DNA of 64,000 bases from Sipunculus nudus (lineage: Eukaryota > Annelida > Sipuncula > Golfingiida > Sipunculidae), in the NCBI GenBank assembly GCA_026874595.1, contig CM049307.1, positions 95,702,330 through 95,766,329 of the forward strand, given 5' to 3'. Positions 50,801 through 63,060 of the stretch are shown here, one piece after another (within the stretch, counting starts at the first letter, position 1; every line of letters starts with the position of its first letter). The position numbers and the translations under genes were made by a program. The notes below the pieces were generated by a model, which worked only from the letters and a program-made list of their open reading frames with translations, made no database searches and was not told where the DNA came from.

Positions 50801-53800
50801 CTCGCCTAAAATTATAATAATTATTTTCGATATTTTTTTATATCAATATCAAGTCATACCATGATTTTATACTTACCGGCAGTTTTCGTGACACATTTTG
50901 ATTGCATGCATACCTGAAGAGAACATGCATAACACGCAGTGAAACACGCAGAAGACATAGACATTTAAAATTTATTAATATATAATATTAACATCCTATA
51001 CAACACATCTCTGACCTAATATTAGTTTGGTCAAATGGGAATATATGGGCCGACTGGATCCTATGGACATGTATTGTAAACTTTCAGTAAATGCAATAAC
51101 TTGCTTTTCCTATATGAATATCGTATGGTTCAGGTTATGTGCGTTTTCTTTTGTGTGATAAGTCTGACTTTTCGATATGAAATCCGAAGCAACATCAAAT
51201 GTGTTTTCCACAGACATAATCCTTGCTTAATGAAATCTGTTCTTTAACTTGTTCAAGAGTACACTTTTCTTGACTGAAAACGTACCGGAAGTGACGTCAT
51301 TTACGCCACATACTATGTCCGAAGGCAGTCTTATTGTAACATGCTTCGAATGCAATGTCATGTACCCTATCTTGTTTCATCATAATTGTGACAACATAAT
51401 GATACTAAATTACCTTCCCTCCTCCACATGAACTTCCGTCGGCTGCTCCTGGAGATAAAATGTAATACCGTTCGCAGTTTTCGTTGGACAGTGAGCAGCG
51501 AAGATTGAGGCAAACACCTGCCTGATCCGCATTCTAAAATATTGACATATATTTTATGTGTTAGAATTGAAGTATATTCACTCAAGCATTTTCATGATAT
51601 AACTAGGTTCACTCTTGTCATATATATATTAAACATTCATATATTTTGTTACGGGGTGAACATAAAAGTAGACCTAACCGTCTCGGTTCAGCAAACTGAA
51701 GTATGCTGTTCTAGCGGAGTGGTTGGAACGCCGGACATATGCGCCCCCGACATTGGTTTGAATCCCGGTTGGCCCTTTAGTTCCCCTTAACAAAAGGTTT
51801 TCGTAACAAAGGGGGGCTCGTCCGGGACTTACGCCCTGCTCTGGTTCCCGGGGAAAGGTGATTTGATGCAACTGAGCAATAACCGCCACCTAGTTCACCA
51901 ACAAGTATGACTACTGGCATAATGTTTCTTGTTCTGATAGCAAAACGCTCTTAATAAAGCAACGGTCACAACCGGCATACGGTCGCCGTACGGCGAGTGT
52001 TTTGGGCTATTCCGTGCGGTAGACGCACGGCAACCGTGCGTTTTTCAAAGGCCGCAGGGGCTCCGCAACGACTGTAACTGACATTAGCGCAAGCGCTTAA
52101 GTTGATGCGGCGGCCGTGCGTCAGGCAGCTACCTACGGCCTCCGTACGGGCACCGTACAGTAGACGTATGGATGTCGCAGGATGCCCGTGCGATTTTTAA
52201 CGCCTACTCGGCTAGCCGCGAGACGTACGGTGTACCTGCGGCTATCGTAAGGGGTCTTTACGGCTTCCGCAAGGCTAGCTTGCGGCGTCCGCAGGGTTAG
52301 CTTACTTTACCTTGCGATGGCCGTGAGAATGAGGAAGACACCTTGTCGTTCCCGCACGTCGGCCGCATAAGTATTACTGTAGTTTCAAAAACCGAACAGT
52401 GATCTACGGTGTGCGGTGACCGCAGCGGGTTGTGACCGAGGCTAAAGTATTCCTGCGGTCCCCAAAACCGCACGGTACTCTACGGTTTGCGGTGACCGCA
52501 GCGGGTTGTAACCGAGGCTTAAGGTGTGTGTTACGGGGTGCACACGAAAGCGGTTGGTTCGCCAGGATAGGTTCGAATCCAGGATCGTCCCAATATTTTC
52601 AATGTTTCAGTAACAATATTTATAGACGTATGTTTTGACCTGTATCACGCACGTTGTCTATGGATATTCCATGATATTTGTAACATATATTTTGTTTCCT
52701 TACACAAAGAATACCTGGATGATTTTTATTTGACAGGGTGTTTAAGTAAAAATATACATATATTAATCATTAAGAGACTTTACTCTTAATGGTAGGCAAA
52801 ACTGACAAAAAAATGTACACACCGAAAATGAGCCCATCCGTGTATCGGAATGATTAAGAAAATAACCATTTTGTTAAAGATATAAATACAGACTTAACTG
52901 TGCTCAATTTCTATGTCGGTCTGTGATTTTCTTCGTCCTTATACAACATATCCTTTCATTTCATTGACCTAGCCTTGTTAATCTTTAGGAATGGTAGTCT
53001 TATTATTGAGTTTTATAAGACGCCAATCTTTTATAGTTCCTTTAAAACAGCAATTAGACTACGCACACGTTGGGTGCACAATACTTTTAACTCGGTTGAC
53101 CTTGTTTCAACGACAAAACGAAACGATTTTTTCCCTCTACATTGGGTAAACAGGCAAGGCTTTAAATGGGTCTGAAAAAAGTTTTGCATCTATATTCAAT
53201 AAGTGTTTAACGTGTAGTGTAACACAAAGACATCTTCTCCTGAATAGTATTTAGGTATTTAGGTTTGACCTTTAACCTTTATTTTCATGTCTTACATCAC
53301 ATTGCTCATTGCTTATTATCGCTCAGTTTGTTGAACTTCCAGTGAAAACGTCTTTTTAAACATTAAGAATTAATCAACACTCACGCAGGCTTTTGTATTC
53401 TGATCATCCTGCCTCACACGACATTGTTCGTCCACATCGTACTTTTCTCCGGGAAGCTTTTGTAAAACGGTTGAGGTCTGGCCACAGGGGTTGTCAGTCA
53501 AACACAGACGAGGAAACCTGAAACCACCCAACATGTCTTCAAATAAGCTCCACTCAACAAACAACTCACTACCAACAAGTATCAAGGGAATAAATAGCAA
53601 AAGATGCATTTAGGCAGTCGCATGTGAATTTTGTACGAAATAGTTGCCAACGCCGCTCAAAGAGGAACGTCTTTGAAAGCATAGCTACCAGTGCTTTGAC
53701 AGTAGGAAGGTTGATTTCAGTTATTTAAGCCTTTCACATAGGCAGTATTTTAACAAATATGATACTCGAGAGTGCTTTGGCTAACACTTGCTTTGTCTAA

Positions 53801-56800
53801 TGGACGAACGCTATTTAAAGGTTTTAGCTATATTATAGGTATTATAGCTATATTTAAGTTATAGCTTTATTAACTCAAAGGCTCTAAAGTCAGGCGTTTA
53901 CTTGGATATTTAGATTAGGAGTCGAAAAATTGTTAAGAATCTAACACGAGTCCTGACATACACACTCGAAAACAGGTATTAGATTCCACACTGAAACAAA
54001 AACTCTGGGTGCTTTGTTTTTTTTTCTATTGTTATGTGTCAAAATTAAAGTGGCCAGGGTAAAAAATCAGATCTTCTTATTCATTTAATAGACGATAAAT
54101 TTGAGAAGAGCGTCTTCTCTTTTCAATTAATTGGAGAGAACTCCTTTCCACCAATATTAAGTTTTATTTAGAAAAAAAATCATATTCATATAAACATTCA
54201 TATAACTATGTAGATCTTTGTTTGTACGTATTTAATATTGTTTGATAAATGTGTGAACTATGAAAAAACAGGAAAACAACTAATACCGTGTAAAAGTGAT
54301 TTTCAGTCGGACTCCGACTTCGACTCATTTTCGACAAGATTGGAATTTTAAAAAGTTAGACGTAGAATCGATATTCAAGGATTGTTACTCTTCAAGCCCG
54401 AATTTGGACTAACACTTCTACTAAGGTCCGCTCAACTACAGCACTGTTGCATACATTGGGTGTTCCTGTATATTATTCTTTACGGTTGTTGTCCTAACAA
54501 CATTATAATATCTGTATGCGTGTGTACTACCGTGGAGTATATAAAAGTAGAATATTAAACATATTATCTTTTCCATTTGCAAATAATGAATGCAAAATAT
54601 CTGATAAAAAAAGCTGATGCAACTCAAATTATTGACACAAGCGAGGTCATATATTTATAATCATTGTCATGGACATAATAGAATTCATACATACCCGTCA
54701 CGTCTTCCTTGTATCGTGAATTTCATGTATTGGATCGTACAAAAGGAGAACTGGTAGGCATTTCTCACGCTCTGTTCTGAGTCCATCCTAGGAACATCGG
54801 GCATCATCACATTGCCTTGAGCTGAAGGACATTCGTCGGAACCGTCATGCGGAGATCCAAGGCTGAGAGTGAACAGACATGTTACCGTTTAACACCTGAT
54901 AATTGGTTTTCTTGTCTTGAATTAATATGAAAACATGTTTAGAATGGATCCAGTATCAACACAAATCTAGAACCGAGTGCGTCTCATAATCATTTCATAT
55001 CTTTCCTCAATGTTTGAAAAGCTGCAAGGTCCCAAAAGTGAGATCTTATGAGTCAGTCAATTCCAAAATATCTACGCATGTTTTCTTTTCCCTCGAGTGG
55101 CTTGCATGTGCTCTTAAACAGTCCCGACTTTGTTAATTAGAAGCAAGTCTGACACGTATAATTAAGAATCTACTAATGCCTCTTCACTTTTTGTGTCAGA
55201 TATATTAGTGGAAATTAAAACTTCGAATGACTCTCACATCTACAGCTATTAATACAACTTTAGGTTATTAATTACTGAAACTAGTATGGAAGTCTGGAAT
55301 AATTACTATACATCAGGATCTATAATGTTTTCTGAAACTATTTTGCACCTCTCTAACCATAAATCTAAGTCTGGAGCCAAAAATGCAAATGTGGAACGAT
55401 TAATGCAAGTTGAGAACTAAGTACTACTATGCGTCTTCAACTTTTAAGTACAAGTCTAAAATTATCAAATCTTAAACTAGTTAACAACATTTAAAGCCAA
55501 ACAAGACTCCGATTTAAATTTTATTTTTGTTTAAAAAAGCTGAATATTCACGAATCAAATTTGAAAGTATAGTTGAAACGACTCTTTCTAAATTAATATA
55601 TCAAATATGTCTTTCTCAGTGACTGGTGTAAAGCTGACAAGCGATGGTTATCTAAGTTTTATGCCTCTTCATACTGATCTAAAGTAAAATTTAGACAACT
55701 CCTGTTGACCACTTTTTTGTAGACGCTGTTATTTTCTGTGACCGATTTTCGGAATGTTCCCAACCCCTTCTCAAAGAATGTTGGCACGCATTTAGAACCC
55801 TCTCTGATTAACTCCTCTCCGGACCTGTCCACAAAATGGTGATTTTTATTCGTTTTTGGTTTTCATGAAGATAACTTACTTGTGAGCTAATTCGTGAGCT
55901 TGCACTTGCCAGCCGTGGAAATCCATATACTCATTCGCTGACACACCCGCGCCAGAACAAATCCCTGATGAGGCCGCAATCCCTGGAACATAACGTTATA
56001 CTTATGCAAGATCGATGAGAAACCAGCAATTCTTCGACAGAAACGAATGTTAAATGAAACTGAGGACTATCTTTCTTTATATATATATATATATTCCACT
56101 ATACGAACAAGGGTATAGATAAAAACCAGATACTTTTTCTTCACTTAAAAATTAAAATGATAAAAACGGTTCATGCGTCTACTGCAGGGATAAAAGCAAA
56201 CCCATGTACACAAACTGATTAAGTTTATATTTAAAGACTTACCTACTACTTTGCCAGCTAAGTCATACCTGGAACATATATAGCCAATCATATGGTTACA
56301 TATATAGTGTTTCTTTAGTTAATTCAAAATTTGTATACATCAGACAGGACACTATCTTATTTAAAATACACGATTCTCGTCACCAGGTTTGGACATTATA
56401 GAATACACCACATTGATGATCATAAAAAAGCATGTAAAATATGTCAATCCGCCAGTTCTGTTCTTTTATAGTTTTAAGGTGAAATATTTGTGTAAATCCA
56501 CGTTTGATCATAGTGTAACTGGTGCACTTTAAGGCTTCGTCAGGCTGCATTGTGCCATCATATCTTTTACTTCATAAATGGGTATACAGCAGGATTAATT
56601 ACACTTGTGTCATTCTGTTCAGGTTTTGCCATTTCATTTTAGTCGTATTATTTTTTTGTTCATGATGTGACCAGTTAACTTTATCAGCGTGTGATTTATT
56701 ACGTTTCGATAAAAGCGTTAATTTTTAACTACTTTTGTATTTAATGAAACTTGTACTTTACTATCGACTGGGTTATTTATTTGTTGTATTAGCTGACCCT

Positions 56801-59800
56801 TAAAGACCCTGCGTGATGGTTACCTTGTGAACAGCATGTAGTGGTCAGGGTTGTTCCAGGTACGTCCACCCTCGTGGGACCATCTTACTAAATTGGCTAA
56901 GACTGTTTTCGAAACGACTACCGTTTTCTCAGGGGTCCATCCGGTTGACATGATAGCTCCATTCGCCCAGATGGAGGAAGACGCAGTCTACAATAAAGTG
57001 TTACAGTCATCAGAACATTTAAAACACACTCGCAGAGTAATAGTAATAGCAACAACTTAAAAACACGGCTCAGACATATAGTCATGGGAACATTCAAAAC
57101 ACAGCGTGTTATAGTCGTAAGGACATCCTAAACACAGTCAGCTAGTTATTGTCGTGAAGAAATCCTAAACACAGTCAGCGAGTTATTGTCGTGAGAACAT
57201 CCTAAACACAGTCACCGAGTTATTGTCGTGAGGACATCCTAAACACAGCGAGTTATAGTCGTGAGGACATCCTAAATACAGTCAGCGAGTTATTGTCGTG
57301 AGGACATCCTAAACAAAGTCAGGGAGTTATGGTCGTGAGGACATCCTAAACACAGTCCTTTTGTGATATTTAAATTATCAATAGCAAAAAAGAGCACCGA
57401 CCATATGTAACCCTCACTATTAATCAGTAGACGTGGGTTTATGGCGGAGCAGCCTTTACAGATATGAATATGAACACCGATATCTATGATATGTAACCTT
57501 GATGGAGGAAGGCGTCTCCCAGATTTTTCCAACATCATTATGTCAAGGAAGGTTATCAAACAAACAATAGATAAAAGATGTCACCACAATGCCAACATCC
57601 GGTTATTCTCCGGAAACATCCTTAGTTGAGCCAATAGCACCACTACAACAGATTTTGTTATGACTACGACAACTACTAATGGTAATGATAATAGCCTTAA
57701 GAAAAATCACATGGAGCAGTTGTATTTAGCTTTGATTGTAATTATTAATATTAAGTAATGATAAAAAAACTATATTTCGTAATGAAGTGTCTTTTTGATT
57801 GAAAATATATGTTCCTCTATTGCCTGGTGGAGTTATCTTCAAAAAAAGGGTTACAAAAAATAAATTAAAAATGCCAAAGGCACAGAGAAATCCACAGATT
57901 AATACAATGTTAAAATGCAAAAAAAAATAACAATATCATCACTCACCTTGGCGATATGAAATCCAGAGAGCCACAAGGATATTGTAAACCCATGCAGGCC
58001 AGCCTCGATTCCACTGAACACCAGGTCCATCTTTGGAATGAAGGAAAATAAGCATGTTACTTACATATGTATTCATGTTATTAACTGTCTAGATAGAATC
58101 CCTCACATGATTGAGCAAATCAAGCTCAGACGCTTAAATCAGATAACAAAAGCAGGATTTAATCTGAATTCTATAAAAAAAACATATTTTTAAGCAAACG
58201 GAACATTTTTCCATCTTTCCGTCACTGAACATTTTATATGTAGCACTATAAAATCAAACCGCTAATGAGGCTCTTACGTGACTTGTTTCCAGATTAAATA
58301 GCGTTACGTTTGTTGCTACTTGACAAAGCCTAAATATGTATTGTAGGAATAATACCTACCCCATTCATGAGGTGGCTGAAGTGGTATCTGATGTTGTTCA
58401 TGGCAGTGGTTTCATCGTTTTTACCATTTTCCATAAACCTAAAAATCAACTTTGTCATAATACGTCGGACTTTGGAGATGCTAGGCACTGCATTCCTGAC
58501 AGCTATTCTGGTATCAAGGTGTTCAATAATCCAAATATTTCCACAAAGGGAAGGAAATAACCGCTTAATATTTGTTAAGCAGAAGTGTGCAATGCCTGTC
58601 GAAAAAAGTCTAACGTATATTCCTCACCAACTATAAGTAACATGAAGCTTATTTTTGTAAACAAATAAAAAAGATATGACCGAAACGTATTTGTCACTGA
58701 ATAAACATAATTATTAGTCCCTTCGTCGCCAGGTGCCGCTACTCTACAGTATATTTATCTACACTACGCAGACTCGGACTCTCAAGAGTACGACACTGCT
58801 GTCTGGGGATTGTTGGAGTCACAATTTGACTCCAATAATGCACCGCGCGGCATCAACATGTACACTGACAGTGGAAATACCCAAGTGGTGAAAAGGAGCC
58901 AATGTAGTCCGTTAAGATGCGTTGAATTTTGTGTCAAGTAGTTCTATGTCATGTAAAACGAATTTACTTTGCTACTCTTTTGCCTTATTTATGCTGAAAT
59001 ACCGTGGTTAGCGTCTTATCGGCACTGCTGGACAGTACATTCCTCCAAGGTACACTTTCAGTGTCTATGGCTGCGTTTTGTGTTCGTTATACAACAGTGA
59101 CGTCACAAAGACGTCACAATGTTCGGTCGCGCGTCACCTTCAATTTACTGACGTCATATGTTTGACTGGCTTTTTTTATTATCAGTTCTCAGACAAGGAA
59201 TAATTCGTAAACGCTGTAATCTGTTTTGTCATATTTTAGATTGTCTCATACAAAATCAAAACAAGGTAAGGCATAACTTTTTACGCAGGTAGTCGGCGGA
59301 ACAGCTCCTGCAACCTTTGGACAAGAAAGGTTTACACTGCTTTACACGTATGAAAAATTATCCCAGAAAAACATGTTGACACGGGTACTGGGACGAACTA
59401 TATATAGGTGTATAATATATACGAGGCTGAACTTAAGCAAGTTAGGTGAACCCACAATTTTAGCTCAGCTGACGTCTAACTATAAGCTGATAAATAACCC
59501 GGTATATTTGCTCTAGTTATGGTTAATCGTCCGTCCGTTAATTTCGTGTTAAATAATTTATGAGAATTTGGTACCAGGCTATACTTGTCAAGAAGTTCGA
59601 TCCTTCCCACAGTGCCCAAACAGAAGAGATTCGTTTTGAGTAGAAACGACCTCTGGCGGAAGGGTGTATATTTATCCTGTCATAATCGCCAGTTTCGCTT
59701 AACGCTATACTTATATTTATTGTGGAGATCTTAGCGTCACGGAGAGAGATCAGGGATCAAAATATTTATAAAAGCCTCCTCCCTATGATAACCCCTTTAA

Positions 59801-62432
59801 ATGTGTGTCGGGGTGGGGTGAGGTGAGCCGTTAGACATGTTTGGACTCTCAGATATTCGATAACTGTATTGCGTATATACAAATAACTGAAATGTCTTCA
59901 TGTAGAGCATCAGTCCATGAAGTCTAGTCTTTTTACTATGCCATGGGGCTTTTCTACAGAAAAATTAATCGGATATTAATTTTTTAAAGAAAGCCACGTA
60001 ATACTTGTTTTAACGGAACTAATATAGGTCATGTATTATTCAGATATTAAACAAATAACTCCATATCATAAATTATATTCATTACGAGACGAATTAATCT
60101 ATGTTTACGACTTCAAGATATTTATAAATGGCAACCGTGGCAAAACGAATGTTGTCCTAGGAACAATACCATTTTACTTTGCTAAGGCAGATTGTTGGTT
60201 CATTAATTACTTACAGTTGCCACACGGTGTAGTCGATGACCATCTTGATTTGCACGTGATAATCCGTGACCGAGATCGATCTCTTCCTCCTGTCATCCAC
60301 TGTCATGTTTGGTTTCTTCTCTTCGTCATCGACTACGGTTTTTGTTGGGTATGAATCTGTTTATTGATAAAATACAAGTACAATAGATAATAAATAATAA
60401 CATTAGATATCAAGGAAGCATGACCCTATGTATATTGAATCAAACTCATCTTCATACATACTTTTAAACGAGTTTTCCTGTGGATGATTGCCAGTATCCT
60501 TATGTTTATATGAGCTCCCGTATTTTTCTTTCCAGGTTTCATTTTAATACTTATATGAGTTGATATTTGAATGATTCCCTTCAGTATTAGCACGTTTATA
60601 TGAGTTAAAATTTAACCGATTCCCGGTATCATTGAAATGTCACTTTTTTTCAGCAATTTTGATAATTTCTGACATTCCGACAAAAAAGGTTAAATATTTG
60701 ACAGTTAGTTTCTAATTAACTCTAAATTCAGTTCTCACCTCCGTTGCGTTTGATTGGTTGAATTGCTCTCTTGCGGATGACGTGATCGTGGTTAGCCTTA
60801 CCAGCAATCTTCACTGGTTCCAGCGTAAAATGGTCTGTCCCATGTTCAAAGCTTCCGTGCTAAAAACGAATACATTTATTAGAGAGCCGCAATGTAATAT
60901 CCCATTATCGGCTTGTAAACCATGGCAATTATGAACAATAAGTTATTATTTAAGTTTGATAAAAAGTTTGTATTTTTGCTGATACGAGCCTCAACATACT
61001 TTACTTGGAACTGTTAATGATTTCAGTCCCCTTAAACCTTGTACTTGTTTCATTAACATAATAAGCTGTTAAGAGCCATGGATGTTTATTTAATTTTTGT
61101 TCGCCTTTTTCATGAGCTATCTCCAGATCTCTTGTTCTGTATACCATACAAGTCTCAATTTGAATACAAGTAACATAACATATTACAATAAAAGATCATT
61201 AAAAAATGACTATAATAGTCTTACCAATTCCCTTTTGTAGGCGCCAGATTTCAAAGCAGATCTAGCTGAAATGGTTGCGAAATTTTTGACATCCTGGTAG
61301 AGATCGACGGCCTGCAATCATAAATATATATATAACCCTGGACGCATTCTTTAAATATCTATATATATTAACTCATCTCTTTTAAAGTGCTGACAAGAGA
61401 GAATGTACTTGTTATTTAATGTGTTTCTTTTTTGTTTCTAGAAGATGTTAATATAATATTTAACCTTGCTTTTAAATATATAACATTTATTTATGCTACA
61501 TCATCCTTATGTATATAAAAATGGATATTGTAAAAAATAATATAACCTGACGCGTTGCCATATGGCCCGGATTGCTTCCATCTTCAAAGGTGATGGGGGC
61601 ATTGACGTCAATCTTGGCGTTACGCTTCAGACGCAGGTTGACATCTTTACCATTCAGAGTAAAGTGTACGTGTAGGTGGTTAGGTGATGCTTCATTGGAA
61701 GTCTGGGAAACCTCCCTGATGGTCACGTGATGCTCTGCCATGCATATATAGGAAACCAAAGATTCTACATTTTGTCTATTACTATATATTATGATTGAAA
61801 ACAGGAAGCTCATGACGTGCCTTTCTGAATGCATCAAAAAAAGACTTCCTGAAATAAGCATTAAAAATCAATAAAAAATTTGAACTGATGCCACAAGCCA
61901 TGATTTGCATAGAATTTCATGGATTTGATACGCTTGTAAACGAACAACAGCTGCCAATTTTAGAACAAGGACCCTTAGTATTTCCTTTTTAAGACATTGT
62001 TTTGAACATACATTTGCTCATTAAAAACAACTTTAACGAACATTGACAGAGTATATCTACCATGGTTAAATTCTGGAATATATACACAAGATGTATAAAA
62101 TTTCCTTCTTATCTGAAGCTGATCACCCAAACAGAAGAAGTATTAACACTTGACAATGTTTGAAAAAAGTATAAAAATAGTTATATTATAAAAATGTACT
62201 ATTTTCAAAGATATTATGGTGGCAGCATCATACTCGCATATATTCATATATTATATATAGTTTATTTTTGATAAGATGAATAGGTAACCATGATCGTGTG
62301 TAATATTATAGTGTCAAATAAAGTGGAAGTTAAATTGAAGAAATTCGGAATTCTAAAATGTTTACCTGTAGCATCATCAGACGTCACATACACGAGAACG
62401 AGGCTCAACAAGAATACCTTCTGTAGCAACAT
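47853..62432 (-). CDS. Copy C: complete ADAMTS-like secreted metalloproteinase, divergent
   Basis: Seventeen minus-strand exons give 629 codons: 62432-62366, 61734-61547, 61311-61225, 60859-60739, 60356-60215, 58438-58360, 58030-57947, 56987-56824, 56268-56243, 55982-55880, 54862-54695, 53517-53385, 51533-51414, 50913-50877, 50272-50216, 49611-49444, 47998-47853 (TGA). The architecture equals copy B: signal peptide (MLLQKVFLLSLVLVYV), Cys-free prodomain, furin site RRKR at 177-180, HELAH at 349-353 followed by NLGSPHD, NVMMPD Met-turn, ADAMTS-type disintegrin/Cys-rich module, and two six-Cys modules (C527-C570 and C584-C625). It differs from A and B in three places: HELAH instead of HELGH, no N-S-T sequon after HD (HDGSDE), and GKVC instead of GKWC. 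The three zinc histidines and the glutamate are kept, so activity is plausible. It is convergent with copy B, 14.8 kb away. Substrate unknown. Confidence 0.92.
51648..52590 (+). mobile_element. GC-rich composite repeat with tRNA-like (Pol III) boxes
   Basis: The left part has TAGCGGAGTGGTTGG (A-box-like) and GGTTTGAATCC (51755-51765, B-box-like). The right part has GGTTCGAATCC (52570-52580), an exact B-box consensus. Both parts contain TGTTACGGGGTG. In between is a GC-rich block full of CGTACGG/CCGCACGG words, with one 40-base segment duplicated at a 76-base spacing (52403 and 52479). It sits in a copy C intron. Probably SINE-derived. Confidence 0.5.
57060..57358 (-). repeat. ~37-bp minisatellite upstream of copy C exon 56987-56824
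   Basis: About eight units with core GTCGTGAGGACATCCTAAAC (plus strand). In gene orientation the units read GCTGACTGTGTTTAGGATGT. Decayed copies continue towards the acceptor at 56988, where the gene reads TTGTAG/ACTGCGTCTT. Confidence 0.85.
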
Positions 62433-62474
62433 CCTGTAACAGTACTTGCCGAACTCAGATATGTGATATATAAA

Positions 62475-63060
62475 CCAGTCAGGGAACACTAAAATTTGAT
62501 CACTGTAGGTATCATCGAGGCACACATTTCTAACGAGACGTCTTTAGCATATTCTTTGTCATATTCATTAAAAGATATTCTTTTTATCAAATGTTGTTTT
62601 ATGATTTTACATTTTTTTCCAGTTTTATAAGTTTTAGTACGGCGTGAAAATTAGATGACTGTACAGGATTGATTCTTTTAACTGATGTTTTATTAAAATA
62701 ATATGACAAAAATTGGTTTTGGTATTGTCTTCAAATTGGCTTTCGGTTGTATTGTTGTTTGCTCTGAGGAAAACAGATAAGCAATAAAGAACAGGATGTT
62801 TGGTAACATATTAATGTTAATATCGAGAATCCCTCAACACTTCTTCTGCTTTATCCAGATTACTTCACTTTGTTTCCCAGATAATTTCATTGGCATTGTG
62901 ATCTAACATTTGCTCGAAGTTTGGTCATCATGGAATCATATTATCTTTTAAATTATATTATACGGGTTTACGGGGAAAATAAACGTAACTATATAAACAA
63001 GCTAAAACCTGCTGCGTCCGTTTAACTAAAGAGCACAAGACTAAATCTTGGAGATGGGGA
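62475..63060. other. Upstream region of copy C
   Basis: AT-rich, no coding sequence. It should hold the promoter and any untranslated first exon of copy C. Confidence 0.4.

Noticed and set aside
51708-51772. Functional tRNA gene
   Set aside because: A- and B-box-like motifs are present, but the acceptor stem and anticodon arm do not pair convincingly. It is better seen as a SINE head.
60031-60354. Plus-strand open frame of 107 codons
   Set aside because: It is the antisense shadow of copy C exon 60356-60215, which has splice sites, correct phase and homology.
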